The translations under genes were made by a program, and so were the position numbers. Below are positions 45,614-57,405 of a stretch of 64,000 nt of DNA, piece after piece. Every line of letters starts with the position of its first letter. Position 1 is the stretch's first letter. The notes under the pieces were generated by a model that made no database searches, was not told the origin of the DNA, and saw only the letters and a program-made list of their open reading frames with translations. This DNA is from Trachythela sp. YZ-2020 (Eukaryota > Cnidaria > Anthozoa > Malacalcyonacea > Clavulariidae): contig JADLSH010000279.1 in NCBI GenBank assembly GCA_016169945.1, positions 1,178,001 to 1,242,000 on the forward strand. The letters run 5' to 3'.

Positions 45614-46563
45614 TCATGTAAGTTTAATAAGCTAGCTCGGAGTTTCTACTGCGCATCCAAATGACGCGTTCTGCGTCGGGATAAAGTTGCAGTTGAATCA
45701 TAACATGTAGCTGAGACTGGAAGAATTAAAATACGCATATCAAATAAGCATTGTTGAGATTTGCCCCCCACCTTATATGCATAATATGCTGAAGTGTATT
45801 TACTCACAAAGGTATTGGATCAATATGTGTGTTTCACTATAAGTAACGGACAATGCAGCACACGGTAATCATGCAGCTCTTAGTAAATCGCTAGTTGTAA
45901 TTCTTTTGATTATAATTTTATGTAGCATTCTTATATTTGGAGTCCAATACATAAAATTAAAATATTTAGTTTTGCTCCAGACCTATATATGTGTCAACAA
46001 ACACTTCTGAATTTGATCACCATTATTTTGCTGTCCTATAACGATTATTGAAACCCACCAAGTCACTGCAGCGACTGCTATTTCCACGACATGCCGCACA
46101 GTGGCATAACTCCTATGAGCTCTGCCCGGTAAGAGCCGGGGGCACCCAGGCGATCGGGCTTCCAGGGGGCATCCTGAACTGAGTTGTCCGGGAGCCAAAC
46201 AAATCGTAAATTTTGTTATGTTAAAATGACGTTTTCTGACCATCAGAAGGGCCAGAAAATTTCCCCCCAAAGGGCCAGGAAATGGAATTTCAGAGACTCT
46301 AGATTTTAAAATTTTCCTCCGGACCCCCCGAGCTTGTGCCTTCGGCATTCGTACTAGAGGGGCCTTTAAAAATTTTGAACTGGGGGCACCCTGATATAAC
46401 GTTACGCCACTGCTGCCGCAGTTCGCATGTGAAAAGATTGGTTTTAGCTGAACCAACGGATGTATTGACCTTCAAGGGAGCAAGCTATTAATGCCAAATG
46501 TTTCCATAACATGTATTTACCATCAAATGCCAGGTCAAGTGCTGATAACTACCTATAATGTAT

Positions 46564-46592
46564 GCACGTATATATATATATATATATATAAC
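46564..46592. repeat. (TA)n run in the 3'UTR intron of paralogue 2
   Basis: Uninterrupted TATATA tract between 'cctataatgtatgcacg' and 'acctgatcacttttcttacc'. In paralogue 3 the same two flanks are separated by about 1.28 kb of hammerhead-bearing sequence, so this is the empty site. Confidence 0.95.
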
Positions 46593-46739
46593 CTGATCAC
46601 TTTTCTTACCTTTTTAGGCGTAAATTTTGCACAAGACTTTTAAGCACTCACTAAAGTAGAGAAATCGTAAAGATGAAATTACACTTAATGATCACATAGA
46701 TGTATGCACGCTTAGGAATAAATACAAATCATGAAAAAA

Positions 46740-47497
46740 TCTCTCGTGTGTATGTTCAAAGTTAATATCTTGGAAAGTTGTTAGAATGGGCCTTTACATA
46801 ACGCTTAGCCATCCAGTCACGATCCAGTGATTGGAATGTTCCATTGTCTTTTTATTGTTTTGAAAATCCCCATGCCATCCAGTCCCAATGGAGTATGGGA
46901 TAGAGAGGATAGGGGCACGCGCTCCCGCCATGTTTTCTTCAAACTGCCCTTTTCTCCAGGTAAAACAATGGGAAAAGTGCCTATTTTTAATAGAAGAGCC
47001 GAGGAGGTGCCCTTAAGATGAAGCGCACCTCCAACTTCAAGTCGCATTCCCCCACGACCCCCGGCCGCCACGCCCCTGACTTCATTTACATATTATTAAA
47101 ACATAGCTTACATTTTTGCTGCTTGAACAACTTTGATTTGTTTACTTGGGTCAGTGACTCAGTGTTCGTGTGAACAGCACCGCAGAAGAGAGAGAAGACA
47201 AGTACAAAGCTGCGACTGTGTGATTGGTATTTTTACTTTTGGTGAGTAGTACATATATTTCAGTCGTATATGGCTTTCCTTCCGGCAATGTGGGATCAAA
47301 TAAAACAACCCAATATTTTTTAAATCTATCCTGCCAATTCCATAGCAATCAATTGGACTTATTTAAAACGCAATAATGATCGAAATTTTGTATGGGTTTC
47401 ACTTAGATTTTTAGAAATTTCACCATTCAGGCACCATTCAGTGTTCAGACTGCGTGCTACCTTCAGTGTTCGAAATAGACTCGAATATTTATTGATT
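46740..47497. repeat. 3' flank of unit 2, homologous to unit 1
   Basis: Matches 36420-36660 and 37190-37700 downstream of paralogue 1. No gene seen. Confidence 0.7.
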
Positions 47498-48191
47498 TTA
47501 AGGTTACATCACATGATGTACGTGCGTTATGGTAGATTGGACATTGCGCAACGAATTTTAGTTGTAGTTTTACCAAAATGTCAGTGAAAAATGCCAGAAA
47601 AATGCTGATTTCGAAACACGTCGTTTGATGGGTGTTCAGGTAAAACCTTTCTAGTTTTGTCTGATTGAATAAAATATATATTTACTCCATAAAAACAAAA
47701 AAATAAGTGAACAGTTTACCCCAAATTTTGTCTAGATGAATCCGTTCATATTAAGTATAGTAAAAAAGTCGGGGGCGGAAACTTTCTCTTCTTTAATGGT
47801 TCATTTTTTATAGTGATCTTAATTGATCTTGTCATGATAGTTAACGAAGCCGTAGAACAACACGGCATATCAAAATAACCCGCATTAAAGAAGAAAAAAT
47901 TTCCGCACACGTTATTTTTACTTTACTTATGAAGATTCAAATTGAAATATCTAGACAAACTTTGAGGTAAACTGTACACTTGTTTCTTTGTTTTTATGGA
48001 GTACCTATGTTTTCGTTTGGCCAGACAAAAATTGAAAGGTTTTACCTAACCACCCGTCAAACGAAGTTTCTCGAAATCAGCATATTTCTGGCTATTTTCA
48101 CTGACAATTTGGTAATACTACACCTAAAACTCTTGGCGCAATGTCCAATCTACCATAACGCACGTATATCATGTGATGTATATAACCTTAA
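47498..48191. mobile_element. Foldback MITE about 690 bp
   Basis: The outer 'aggttacatcacatgatgta' and the facing 'tacatcacatgatatacgtg'-type end, plus 'ttatggtagattggacatt', are inverted across arms of about 300 bp. Flanked by TTA/TAA. Unit 1 lacks it: the flanks join at about 37715 ('tatttattgtcttaaag'). Confidence 0.8.
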
Positions 48192-48678
48192 AGACTAAAT
48201 TCACGTTTAATCGTTAAAAGATTTATCCTGAAAACAATCTTGCAAGCTTGCCTGGCGGCGCTCGGGGACCCAGGGATGTCGAACGGAGGTGTGATTAATA
48301 TGTGGGAAGGAAAGCAAAGAGCGGTGGAATCTTGAAAGGTCACGCTCTCCCCTCACATTAGCAGCAAAAGACAAATCGATAAAGTTTTTATTCAATTTGG
48401 ATGAAAACTTAATGAGAAATTTGCAAAGGTTTGTGTGGCTTTCCCGGCTGAAGAGAACTGAATGGGTAATTAGTGTATCTATAATTTTTGCATGAATATT
48501 TGACTAAATTTGATGGCAGATATATGCAGTGTCTGAGTGTCTTCAAATTACGTAGCGGAGTCCTCTGAGTTGAGAATTTAAGAATATATGATGTAAATAA
48601 CATAATAATTATAGTGGAAATTTTTCGGACAGACTCCCACTGTAGCTATACACCGCCATAACTGGACTCACATGTAAC

Positions 48679-50084
48679 GATCTAGTCTAAAACTACACCC
48701 GAATGACAGACGAGTAACAGACGTGTACAGACGACTACAGACAAGTAACAGACGAGTAACAGACGACTACAGATAAGTACAGACGAGTAACAGATGAGTA
48801 ACAGACGAGTAACAGACGAGTAACAGACGAGTAACAGACGAGTAACAGACGAGTAACAGACGAGTAACAGACGAGTAACAGACGAGTAACAGACGAGTAA
48901 CAGACGAGTAACAGACGAGTAACAGACGAGTAACAGACGAGTAACAGACGAGTAACAGACGAGTAACAGACGCGTAACAGACGACTACAGACGCGTAACA
49001 GACGCGTAACAGACGAGTAACAAACGACTACAGACGAGTAACAGACGACTACAGACGCGTTTCAGACGACTACAGACGCGTAACAGACGACTACAGACGC
49101 GTAACAGACGACTACAGACGAGTAACAGACGACTACAGACGCGTAACAGACGACTACAGACGCGTAACAGACGACTACAGACGACTACAGACGCGTAACA
49201 GACGACTACAGACGACTACAGACGCGTAACAGACGATTACAGACGAGTAACAGACGACTACAGACGCGTAACAGACGACTACAGACGCGTAACAGACGAC
49301 TACAGACGACTACAGACGCGTAACAGACGACTACAGACGACTACAGACGCGTAACAGACGACTACAGACGAGTAACAGACGACTACATACGCATAACAGA
49401 CGACTACAGACGAGTAACAGACGACTACAGACGCGTAACAGACGACTACAGACGCGTAACAGACGAGTAACGAGCGTGGGTGTGACGAGCGTGGGTGTTG
49501 CTTAGTCAATAATAAATCTACAAAAATTAATAATTCTAATTAATTATGTAATTATGCATAATACTTAACTAATAAATATTAATTTGAATATTATTATTTG
49601 CGCGGCGACTGTTCATATTTCCATCGCCGTATGAACTTGTATGTACCTGGATGTCACTCGTATTTAGAAAATTACTCGTCTGTAGTCGTCTGTTACTCGT
49701 CTGTTACTCGTCTGTTACTCGTCTGTAGTCGTCTGTTACTCGTCTGTAGTCGTCTGTTACTCGTCTGTTACTCGTCTGTACTTGTCTGTTACTCGTCTGT
49801 AGTCGTCTGTTACTCGTCTGTAGTCGTCTGTTACTCGTCTGTTACTCATCTGTAGTCGTCTGTTACTCGTCTGTTACTCGTCTGTACTTGTCTGTTAATC
49901 GTCTGTAGTCGTCTGTTACTCATCTGTAGTCGTCTGTTACTCGTCTGTTACTCGTCTGTTACTCATCTGTAGTCGTCTGTTACTCGTCTGTTACTCGTCT
50001 GTTACTCGTCTGTTACTCGTCTGTAGTCGTCTGTTACTCGTCTGTAGTCGTCTGTTACTCGGGTGTAGTTTTAGACTAGATCGA
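48679..50084. mobile_element. Foldback element with arms of 10/11-bp subrepeats
   Basis: Begins CGATCTAGTCTAAAACTACA and ends with its exact complement at about 50064-50083. The left arm (about 48705-49470) is a tandem mix of GACGAGTAACA, GACGCGTAACA (11 bp) and GACGACTACA (10 bp). The right arm (about 49670-50060) is the same array inverted but about half as long. A centre of about 200 bp is AT-rich with no ORF. The layout is that of foldback transposons, whose long inverted arms are made of short tandem repeats. It sits between paralogues 2 and 3. Confidence 0.85.
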
Positions 50085-50134
50085 CCAAAAATTATATCAT
50101 CACAAATTGCATCGTTCTCTAAAAATTGAAGTGA

Positions 50135-50320
50135 TGTAAGCCTAATTTACACGAGCAATTTTTATTTGGCAATTTTTACTTTGACAAATTTTATTTGCCC
50201 AAGTACAATTAATACATATGTTCGGTTAATAAATCCAGATAAATCTAAATACATTACAAAGATAATATTGTCACATGTATGTCGATCTGGATTTATTAAC
50301 CGAACATATAAACCTATACG
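50135..50320. mobile_element. Inverted-repeat element, incomplete
   Basis: 'acatatgttcggttaataaa' is inverted at 50291-50310. Left side words ('ctaatttacacgagcaattt') resemble the Harbinger-like MITE ends elsewhere in the window. The full right end was not found. Confidence 0.4.
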
Positions 50321-51094
50321 GCCAGATTAGCATTGTATACTTGGCGTTTATCTGTCTAGGTATAGTACTGCTGTTAATTCTTAAATGCAAACGAACTTGT
50401 TCCCTATGCCGGCGCCTGTATAGAAATTGATTTCCTGCCGCAAAGCGAAGGTGTTAGAAAGTGCTTTAAAGTAAAAATAAACTTATATATAACGTATAGA
50501 ATATAACGCATTCTGTATCAAAAATAATAAATAATAGAAATCAATATATTAGAGAGAGATACATTTTGGTGTAATATAGAAATATTCCGAGATTCCAAAT
50601 TCCAGATTTTACAATTTACCACTAGAATCTTCTCTGTACACCATGCAGGAGTGCATGCACGTTAATTTAGCTCGCACAGTTGTCCAGAACAATTAATTAA
50701 GAAAAGCCAGTTTTAAACAAAAGGTTTAATTAAGTCCATAAACCGTCAATATACAAATAAAGTTTGTTTAGTTATTTCATAAACCCTAAATTAATGAAGT
50801 TCAAATCTCATTTATTAGGAAAACTATGCTTTATGGTATAACGTAGAACGGTAGCAACCCCTTGTCCTGGCATATCCGCTATTCGCTTTTCGCGCTACTC
50901 TGTAATTTCGTCGTTTTCGAACTGTTTGTCCATCGCTAGAAAGCATGCCAGAATACCCAACGGGGTTGCCTGCATGGGGTGGGGTGGGGTGTTGGCTTCG
51001 AGAGTGCGCTTGAGCGTGAAGGGTGAGAGGCAGATTCGGGTGTATCATCACGTGACCAAAATAGGGCATTTTGATTGGCTTATTTTCTCATAAA
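50320..51094. other. Spacer before paralogue 3
   Basis: 50320-50640 shows nothing recognisable; 50650-51094 is the upstream flank shared with paralogue 2. Confidence 0.5.
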
Positions 51095-51310
51095 TATTAG
51101 TATATATTATAAGGTTATCGTTTACCTTTAATAGTTAATTACATTCCTCCACGAGCAACACCACATTCTGCGTTCAACCAATGAACCAAAGCATTCTTTA
51201 CCTATATTGAGAGAAAGATTTATGAATAAAGAACATAGTACCATACTCCATACACTTTCACATTCGAATTCAAATAAGGTCTGTTAATTTTTTAGCAAAA
51301 AATCCTAAAC

Positions 51311-54300
51311 ATGAAACGAAGTTTGGTATCTTTGGCATGTGTTCTTCTGTACATCGCCAGCACACTGGCTGGGCCAAGTAAGTAACATAAAAATGTATTT
51401 CATGAAGGTTATATTTTACTAATAGACACAATTAACTTGAAGACTGTTTCTTTTAAATGTCCAAAACAGCGTTACCTCCGCCAGGAGGTTATCAGGTTTG
51501 CACCTGCGTTTGTTTGTGTGCATGTGTGATGGGACGATGCGGTGGCATAGTCGTCAGAGCAAGCGCCTTTCACCTCTGAGATCGTGGTTTCGATTCTCGC
51601 TGGGGACTCATGACAATTATGTGAAAAGAGTCCGTCAACGCTCTACCGAAAGTCGTGGGTTTTCTCCGGGCACTACGGTTTCCTCCCACAGGGAATGTTG
51701 ACAGGGTGGGTTTGGATAAGCCCTAAACTAACCCTTCCATCGTAGCTGTGCTGCCTGATCAGACACGAGTCATACGGTGGCAGCCAGAGGCGCCTTTAAT
51801 AAGGTTTCGACTCGATCAAGTCGAGCTGCGTCCTTCGTAATTCAGCTCAGCTCTCAGCTGCATGTGATGATTAGCCCACTCCCACTTACTTACTGCACTT
51901 ACCTACATGTGTGTGTATGTGTGTGTGTTTGTCTGTTTGTTTGTCTGAGAGCGCGTTAACTAAAAAATATCAAACATTTTAATACGAAAATTTGTGGAAC
52001 TAATGCCACGGACAAATCGATTAAACTTTAGGGCTGAACAGAACTGAATGCATAATTAGTACATATATAATTTATGCATGAATACTTGACTTATTCGCTG
52101 GTATGCAGTGGTTAGAATTAATAATGCCTTTGCAAACAAAGAGACTAAACATCTTAGAATTTGATGTTGACTCGCATGTCTCCTGTTAGAAACATTTTTG
52201 CTTCGCCATAGCAATTAGTATTTCGCAAACATGGTTTAATTAGTTTTTAAGCATTCAGCTTATATACGCATCTAAACATGCTACAGTCAGTGTTTGTTGT
52301 AACCAGTGACCGATTTACTACAAAATAAATTTATCCTATGCAGGCAAATTTTTATGACAAATGTTTCATGGTTTGTCCCCGCCCTTTGAGAAACATGTTT
52401 CAACAATATTACTTGTTTGGCCCTGGGCCTAAAATTTTGAAATCTCGTCAGTGATGAAAGTTTTAGACGAAAAATTCAAATTATCTTTTTAACAGTACAA
52501 AAGTGTACAAAAGTGGTGGACATAGCCATGGTAGTGGACGAGTCAGGCAGTATAGGTCCCACTGACTTCCGAAAGATCAAGACATTTGTCGGTGATATAA
52601 TAACTCGCTTCAGTGTTGCTCCATTTGGCGCTCATTTTGCTGCAGTAAAATACAGCACCGGACCTCGTGAAGTTTTTTCTCTCACCAAGTATACTGTCGC
52701 TGCACAGCTAGATGCCGCTGTCAAAAATATGATCTACCTTGGCGGTTGGACGTACACTGGAGACGCATTGGACTTTGTTCAAAAAAACGTAATTAGATCC
52801 CATACTTGGGTATTTAATGCACCAATCAATTCGAAGGTGTAACCGCCCCCTCCCCCGGGCATGGATGGGGCATTAGCCGTTGCTCGTGTCTCCAAGAGAC
52901 GGGCATTTGTTCTTAGTAAAATTCATTACGGTGAGGCATTTCATACCTCTTGTAGTTGGGTAGGGATTTGACCAGTCTCCCTGTCCACCAATGTAAACTA
53001 TTTTGTTGACCTATAAGAAGTTTCTGACTCCATAATTTGCGTTACCAGCATAGCAGCAGACTGTCTACACTCGCTTGAGTTGCTTCCTGCCTTCAAAAAA
53101 CCGCACATTTAAGTGTATGTACAACAAAAATCACGCTCTTTTGACTTTAGAAAATTGTGAAAGAGACAAAAGCATGCCAATTTAAAAGCAAGAACGTGGA
53201 ATTTGGCTTTCAATTTCAAGCTTGACATTAAACTGTCAGTGGGGCATCTGACCTCTAGTTGGACTTGGAACGTTCAAATAACCATGTTTTCTGACAGGGA
53301 GTGGGGAATTTGATCATTGAAAAAACCTGCAAGTCAAATGCCCGGGTATATGCCCATACTCGGAGGGGGGATGTTACACTTTCATTTTGATCCGTGCATA
53401 ATATTTACATTGGATAGCTCTATCAGTTCTGAACTGCTCTCTCTACAGTAAAGATTTTCCCTTAATGACCATGTAACTACAGAAAGAAACATAACCGAGT
53501 AATCCGGTTTCCTCCTGTAGTAACACTGCTGTGTCAATAAGATTTGGCCGGACTCCCAAGGTTTGACCCTTACTGGACTTTCAGGTAGAACAGTTTAGAA
53601 TTGATAGAGCCATTACTCTAACCCGGGTTAGGATTAGTCAAACTCAACTATAAGCTGATATTTATAGCCTTTTTTTATTTTATTCCTTAATTTTTCTTTT
53701 TAATTTCTCATAAGATATTTGGGCAAGCGGAAGACAGAAAAGACGTGCCCAATGTGTTGGTTTTGTTTACTGACGGTGCGGCAAATGACCAAAGCAAAGC
53801 AGCACGCGTAGCGCGGGAAATGCAAGCGAAAGGTGTCGCCATTCTTTGTGTTGCCATTGGCAAGGGACTAACCGTTCAACAACTGGTGGAACAGCTTAAA
53901 GATATTGCCAGCAAACCCGAGTACGTTTTCAAGTCGAACGTGAACGCACTGAATACTATCGAGAACTCATTGGTTAAAGATATGTGCGAAGCAATTAGTA
54001 AGTATACTGAGACTGAGATATGGTCCGATTATGCCAGATTAACGGGTGAGAGGCCGGAGCAGTCCCCCCCCCCTACCTTCCGTCCCTGTACATCAAAATC
54101 ATCCCGCCTTCCGATCCCGTCACGAGACCTGTGTACAGGGTTACGGGGTAAAAATACATCAATTTCGTTTTAATATTTTCCTCAAGGTGCATGCGTGAGT
54201 CAGCCCTGCAAGAATGGCGGAGAATGTGTGGATGATGGCAATGGCGGATATCAATGTAAATGTCCACCAAGCTGGGAGGGAAAGAATTGTGAATTGCCCA

Positions 54301-55585
54301 AATGTAAGTTTGATTAAAGTCAAAGCGCCATATCGTGGTGTCTGCTAACGGGATATACAGACATACTATAATAAGAGAAGTTGTCTAATGTAGTATGTAA
54401 AAGAGTTTGGGCGGGGATAGTTTTAGGTTTCATACTGTATTTGTTTTAGGGTGACAAGAAGAGCTTAGCCTAAACAGCTGATTGAACCCTGATTTTTGTT
54501 GCGGTGTGAAGGCCTTGATGTCACAGTCAGGGGCGCAACAGATACCCCCCCCCCAAGGTTTAACAATCGCAAGTCATGTTGAGTAAGAAAAAAAACCTTA
54601 AAGATCAGTTTGGGTAATTCGAAAAATTTGCTAATCTAATATACTACATTTTCTGACCATCAGAATTCTGTAACACCCTGCCCCAAAGTGCATGAAATGG
54701 CATTTCAGAGACGCTATATTTCAAAATTTTATGGGGTATCCGTGCATATCCTATATCCGTGCATTCTCGCTAGTGGCAAGGGGCCTTTACGGTGAAACGT
54801 TATGTCATGACCACGCCCGTTCGTCGGGCAAACGTCAAAAATGTCACCTCAGGCGACTGGGGTCCGGTCAGTAACCCAACGTAGCCAAAACATTTAAAAA
54901 CTCATTACTTTATTAAGGAATCAGACTTAAATTCCTGTATATTGAATGCCGTCAAAGAGTAAAGTTAGCCGGTCAAACTGGCCGTGACAGATTCGTCCTG
55001 TAAAATAAACAACAAATGTGAAAAGTTCGAAAACAATTCATTGAAAACCATACAACTATTAATTCCTTATCTTTTTAGTGTGCCCAGCTGCCTCGTTCTC
55101 AAAATGGGGTTGCTACAAAACACCTCGACCTAAACCGGCCACATCGAAACTCTTGTTCAACCGTCGTAACAACATTGATTGGGGTACTGGATGGGATAAG
55201 TATCTCGAAAATATCGTTTGCGAGTAAGTAAAGCCTAGTTTTCATATGTCGCCGATGGTCGGCGATACTTTCGCAATGCTATTGTCTTAGTTCATTGAGG
55301 AGTAAAATCCTTTGTCTACCTGAAATCATTTTCTCTTCAATGATCACTATATAACAATGGTCCATGAGTGCATCGCCGACCATCGGCGACATATGAAAAC
55401 CAGGCTTAAAATGTCCTTTTGTATTTCTCACTTTGTTCCTCAAAGACAATTCCAAGTTTCTATTAAGAGTACAACTTGGGGTTTAGTTCAGTTTAGTTTA
55501 GTTTAGTTTAGTTTAGTTTAGTTTAGTTTAGTCTAGTTTAGTCCAGTTTAGTTTATAGTTTACAGTTTAGTTTAGTTTAGTTTAG

Positions 55586-55617
<32 letters not shown>

Positions 55618-56428
55618 TGTTTATTTTTTAATTTTTTGTAAAAAATAGGCCTCAGAGAAAGTCAATTTTGTTTATGAGAAACATCACTCAAGACCTGAAA
55701 TTTAAAAAAAATGAAATTTTGAGTTGAATTGTTTACATTGTTTACAATATAGTCTGGGAGAAAATCACGCAAATTTGACTACCATGTGTAGAAATTGTAA
55801 AAATATACTATTGGATAATTTTCTACTTTCTGACCCAAGTTTACAGTTAACTCAAGTGACCTTGCAGGTAACCAGGTTACCGTGGATCTCAACGTCTGAC
55901 GTCTACTAACCCCAAATATGATTTTTGGTATGTGCAAAATTTGGGTCATTCTAATGAGAAATGTAATGTATCTTTGTAGTAAAAATCTGTAGTCATTAGG
56001 TGAATAGTAAATTAGTTTTCCTTTGTTTTTTTTATGCTAAAATCCATCTAATGACATCATATCCGGCAACTTTGACAGTGAAAAAGTTGACGAAGATGAG
56101 GTTTTTTACTATAAAGATATATTACATTTCTTCTTATAGAATGACCCAAATATTGCATATACCAAAAATCATATTTTGGGTTAATCGCACTTTAATTGTT
56201 CTTCGTGACAGTTGTGGAAAGGCGGCGAAGGATGGAGGCTACAAATACTTCTGTATCGAGTATTATGGCGAATGTTGGGGCTACAAGGATTTTGATGTGA
56301 ACAAGCCTCACGCAGGAGCCAAGGACTGTTGGGGAAAACGTCCTAACTACGAGACATGCAATCACAATGAGAAAAATCCAATCTGCGTTGGGACAGGCAA
56401 TCATGGATACATCTACGAACTTAATTAA
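51311..56428 (+). CDS. Tandem paralogue 3: secreted vWA-EGF-cysteine-rich protein (373 aa)
   Basis: Six coding exons: 51311-51377, 52496-52788, 53715-53997, 54187-54303, 55079-55223 and 56212-56428, same borders and phases as the other two. Signal peptide [20 protein letters not shown]. vWA with DESGS, GGWTYTG and FTDG. A six-cysteine EGF, then the cysteine-rich module ([23 protein letters not shown]). The total is 1122 coding bases including the stop. Introns carry several insertions missing from paralogue 2: about 575 bp in intron 2, a 175-bp MITE eight bases after the donor of intron 5, and a MITE ending 28 bases before exon 6. All splice sites remain intact, so the gene looks functional. 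The 3'UTR intron holds the hammerhead cluster. Confidence 0.94.
51531..51905 (+). mobile_element. tRNA-derived SINE family A in intron 1 of paralogue 3
   Basis: Head GGGACGATGCGGTGGCATAG with A box, B box GTTTCGATTCTC, body, 3' half and an (ACTT)-type tail. Flanked by 'catgtgtg' on both sides, a plausible target duplication. Shared with paralogue 2. Confidence 0.85.
52820..53397. mobile_element. MITE-like insertion in intron 2 of paralogue 3
   Basis: The ends GCACCAATCA..GGTGTAAC and GTTACACTTTC..TGATCCGTGC are imperfect inverted repeats. Inner inverted words are 'cccgggcatggatg' and 'tatacccgggca'. Paralogue 2 lacks it: its intron reads 'gtatttaatatttatattgg' across the site. Confidence 0.7.
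53395..53615. mobile_element. Palindromic MITE family P in intron 2 of paralogue 3
   Basis: Almost the same as the 41550-41765 copy ('ggatagctctatcagttctg', 'gtagaacagtttagaattga'). Confidence 0.7.
55232..55406. mobile_element. Harbinger-like MITE, 175 bp, next to a 5' splice site
   Basis: Ends AGCCTAGTTTTCATATGTCG and CGACATATGAAAACCAGGCT; inner inverted 'ccgatggtcggcga' and 'tcgccgaccatcgg'. Flanked by TAA at 55229-55231 and 55407-55409. Paralogue 2 reads GCGAGTAAGTAAAATGTCC through the site, with one TAA, giving an exact empty site. Confidence 0.93.
55485..55615. repeat. Pentanucleotide array (GTTTA)n in intron 5 of paralogue 3
   Basis: Two blocks of TTTAG units separated by a degenerate stretch near 55545-55570. 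The expanded counterpart of 44930-44972. Confidence 0.95.
55907..56183. mobile_element. MITE ending just before exon 6 of paralogue 3
   Basis: TAACCCCAAATATGATTTTT at the left is inverted as AAAAATCATATTTTGGGTTA at the right, and 'ttgggtcattcta' words are mirrored. Absent from paralogue 2. It ends 28 bases before the acceptor of exon 6. Confidence 0.85.
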
Positions 56429-57291
56429 TCATGTAAGTTTAATAAGCTAGCTCGGAGTTTCTACTGCGCATCCAAATGACGCGTTCTGCGTCGAGATAAA
56501 ATTACAGTTGAATCATAACATGTAGCTGAGACTGGAAGAATTAAAATACGCATATCAAATCATAGCATTGTCGAGATTTGCCCCCCACCTTATATATATG
56601 CAATGCTGAAGTGTATTTACTTACAAAGGTATTGGATCAATATGTGTGTTTCACTATAAGTAACGGACAATGCAGCACACGGTAATCATGCAGCTCTTAG
56701 TATAAAATCGGTAGTTGTCATATATATAAGTGATAAAATAGTAGTAATTCTTTTGATTATTTATGTAGCATTCTTATATTTGGAGGCCAATAAATAAAAT
56801 TAAAATATTTAGTTTTGCCCCAGACCTATATATGTGTCAACACTTCTGAATTTGATCACCATTATTTTGCTGTCCTATAACGATTATTGAAACCCACCAA
56901 GTCACGGCAGCGACTGCTGTTTCCACTTCGACATGCCGCAGTTCGCATGTGAAAAGATTGGTTTTAGCTGAACCAACGGGTGGTCAACTTCAAATGTATT
57001 GACCTTCAAAGGGAGCGAGCAATTAATGTTTCCATAACTGCATAACATGTATTTACCATCAAATGCTAGGTCAAGTGCTGATAACTACCTATAATGTATG
57101 TACGTATATATATATATATATGAAAAGATTGGTGCCAAAGCTCACTTCCCTTGTGGTCGTTTGAGCACTCCGGCCCCAAGACACTTCACGCATGTCTGGA
57201 TGCGCATGTGTCTGAGTATTGTACCACATGCGCTTGGTGAGGACAAGAGTATGGTGTATATAATGGGCTTACAGTCACCGCATCTAGACCG

Positions 57292-57335
57292 TTGCACTGA
57301 CGAGCCGTTGAACGGCGAAACATGCATGTCTGCAG
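57292..57335 (+). ncRNA. Type I hammerhead ribozyme, family A (plus copy)
   Basis: Stem I 57292-57296 (TTGCA) pairs with 57331-57335 (TGCAG) with one G-U wobble. Core CTGACGA 57297-57303. Stem II GCCGTTGAACGGC 57304-57316 closes with G-C and five pairs. GAAA 57317-57320. Stem III CATGCATG 57321-57328 is self-complementary. Cleavage triplet GTC ends at 57330. All invariant positions of the hammerhead core are present. Confidence 0.92.
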
Positions 57336-57339
57336 ATTT

Positions 57340-57343
<4 letters not shown>

Positions 57344-57402
<59 letters not shown>
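57344..57402. repeat. (TA)n microsatellite
   Basis: About 29 TA units directly after the 57292 hammerhead element (TGCAGATTTGAC then TA). The open frames running into it on both strands are artefacts. Confidence 0.97.

Positions 57403-57405
<3 letters not shown>

Noticed and set aside
45983..46456. A 157-codon minus-strand ORF in the 3'UTR intron of paralogue 2
   Set aside because: It overlaps dispersed repeat sequence, has no recognisable domain and is absent from the same intron in paralogue 3.
49300..49855. Open frames with VVVCY repeats
   Set aside because: They arise from the 10/11-bp tandem arrays of the foldback element and have no coding signal.
48700..50070. CRISPR-like array of short repeats
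   Set aside because: Units are 10/11 bp with no spacers, appear inverted in the second half, and the context is a eukaryotic genome.
53997..54173. Extension of the vWA frame beyond exon 3 ([10 protein letters not shown]..)
   Set aside because: It is intronic read-through after the conserved A|GTAAGT donor; the EGF exon joins in phase across it in all three copies.
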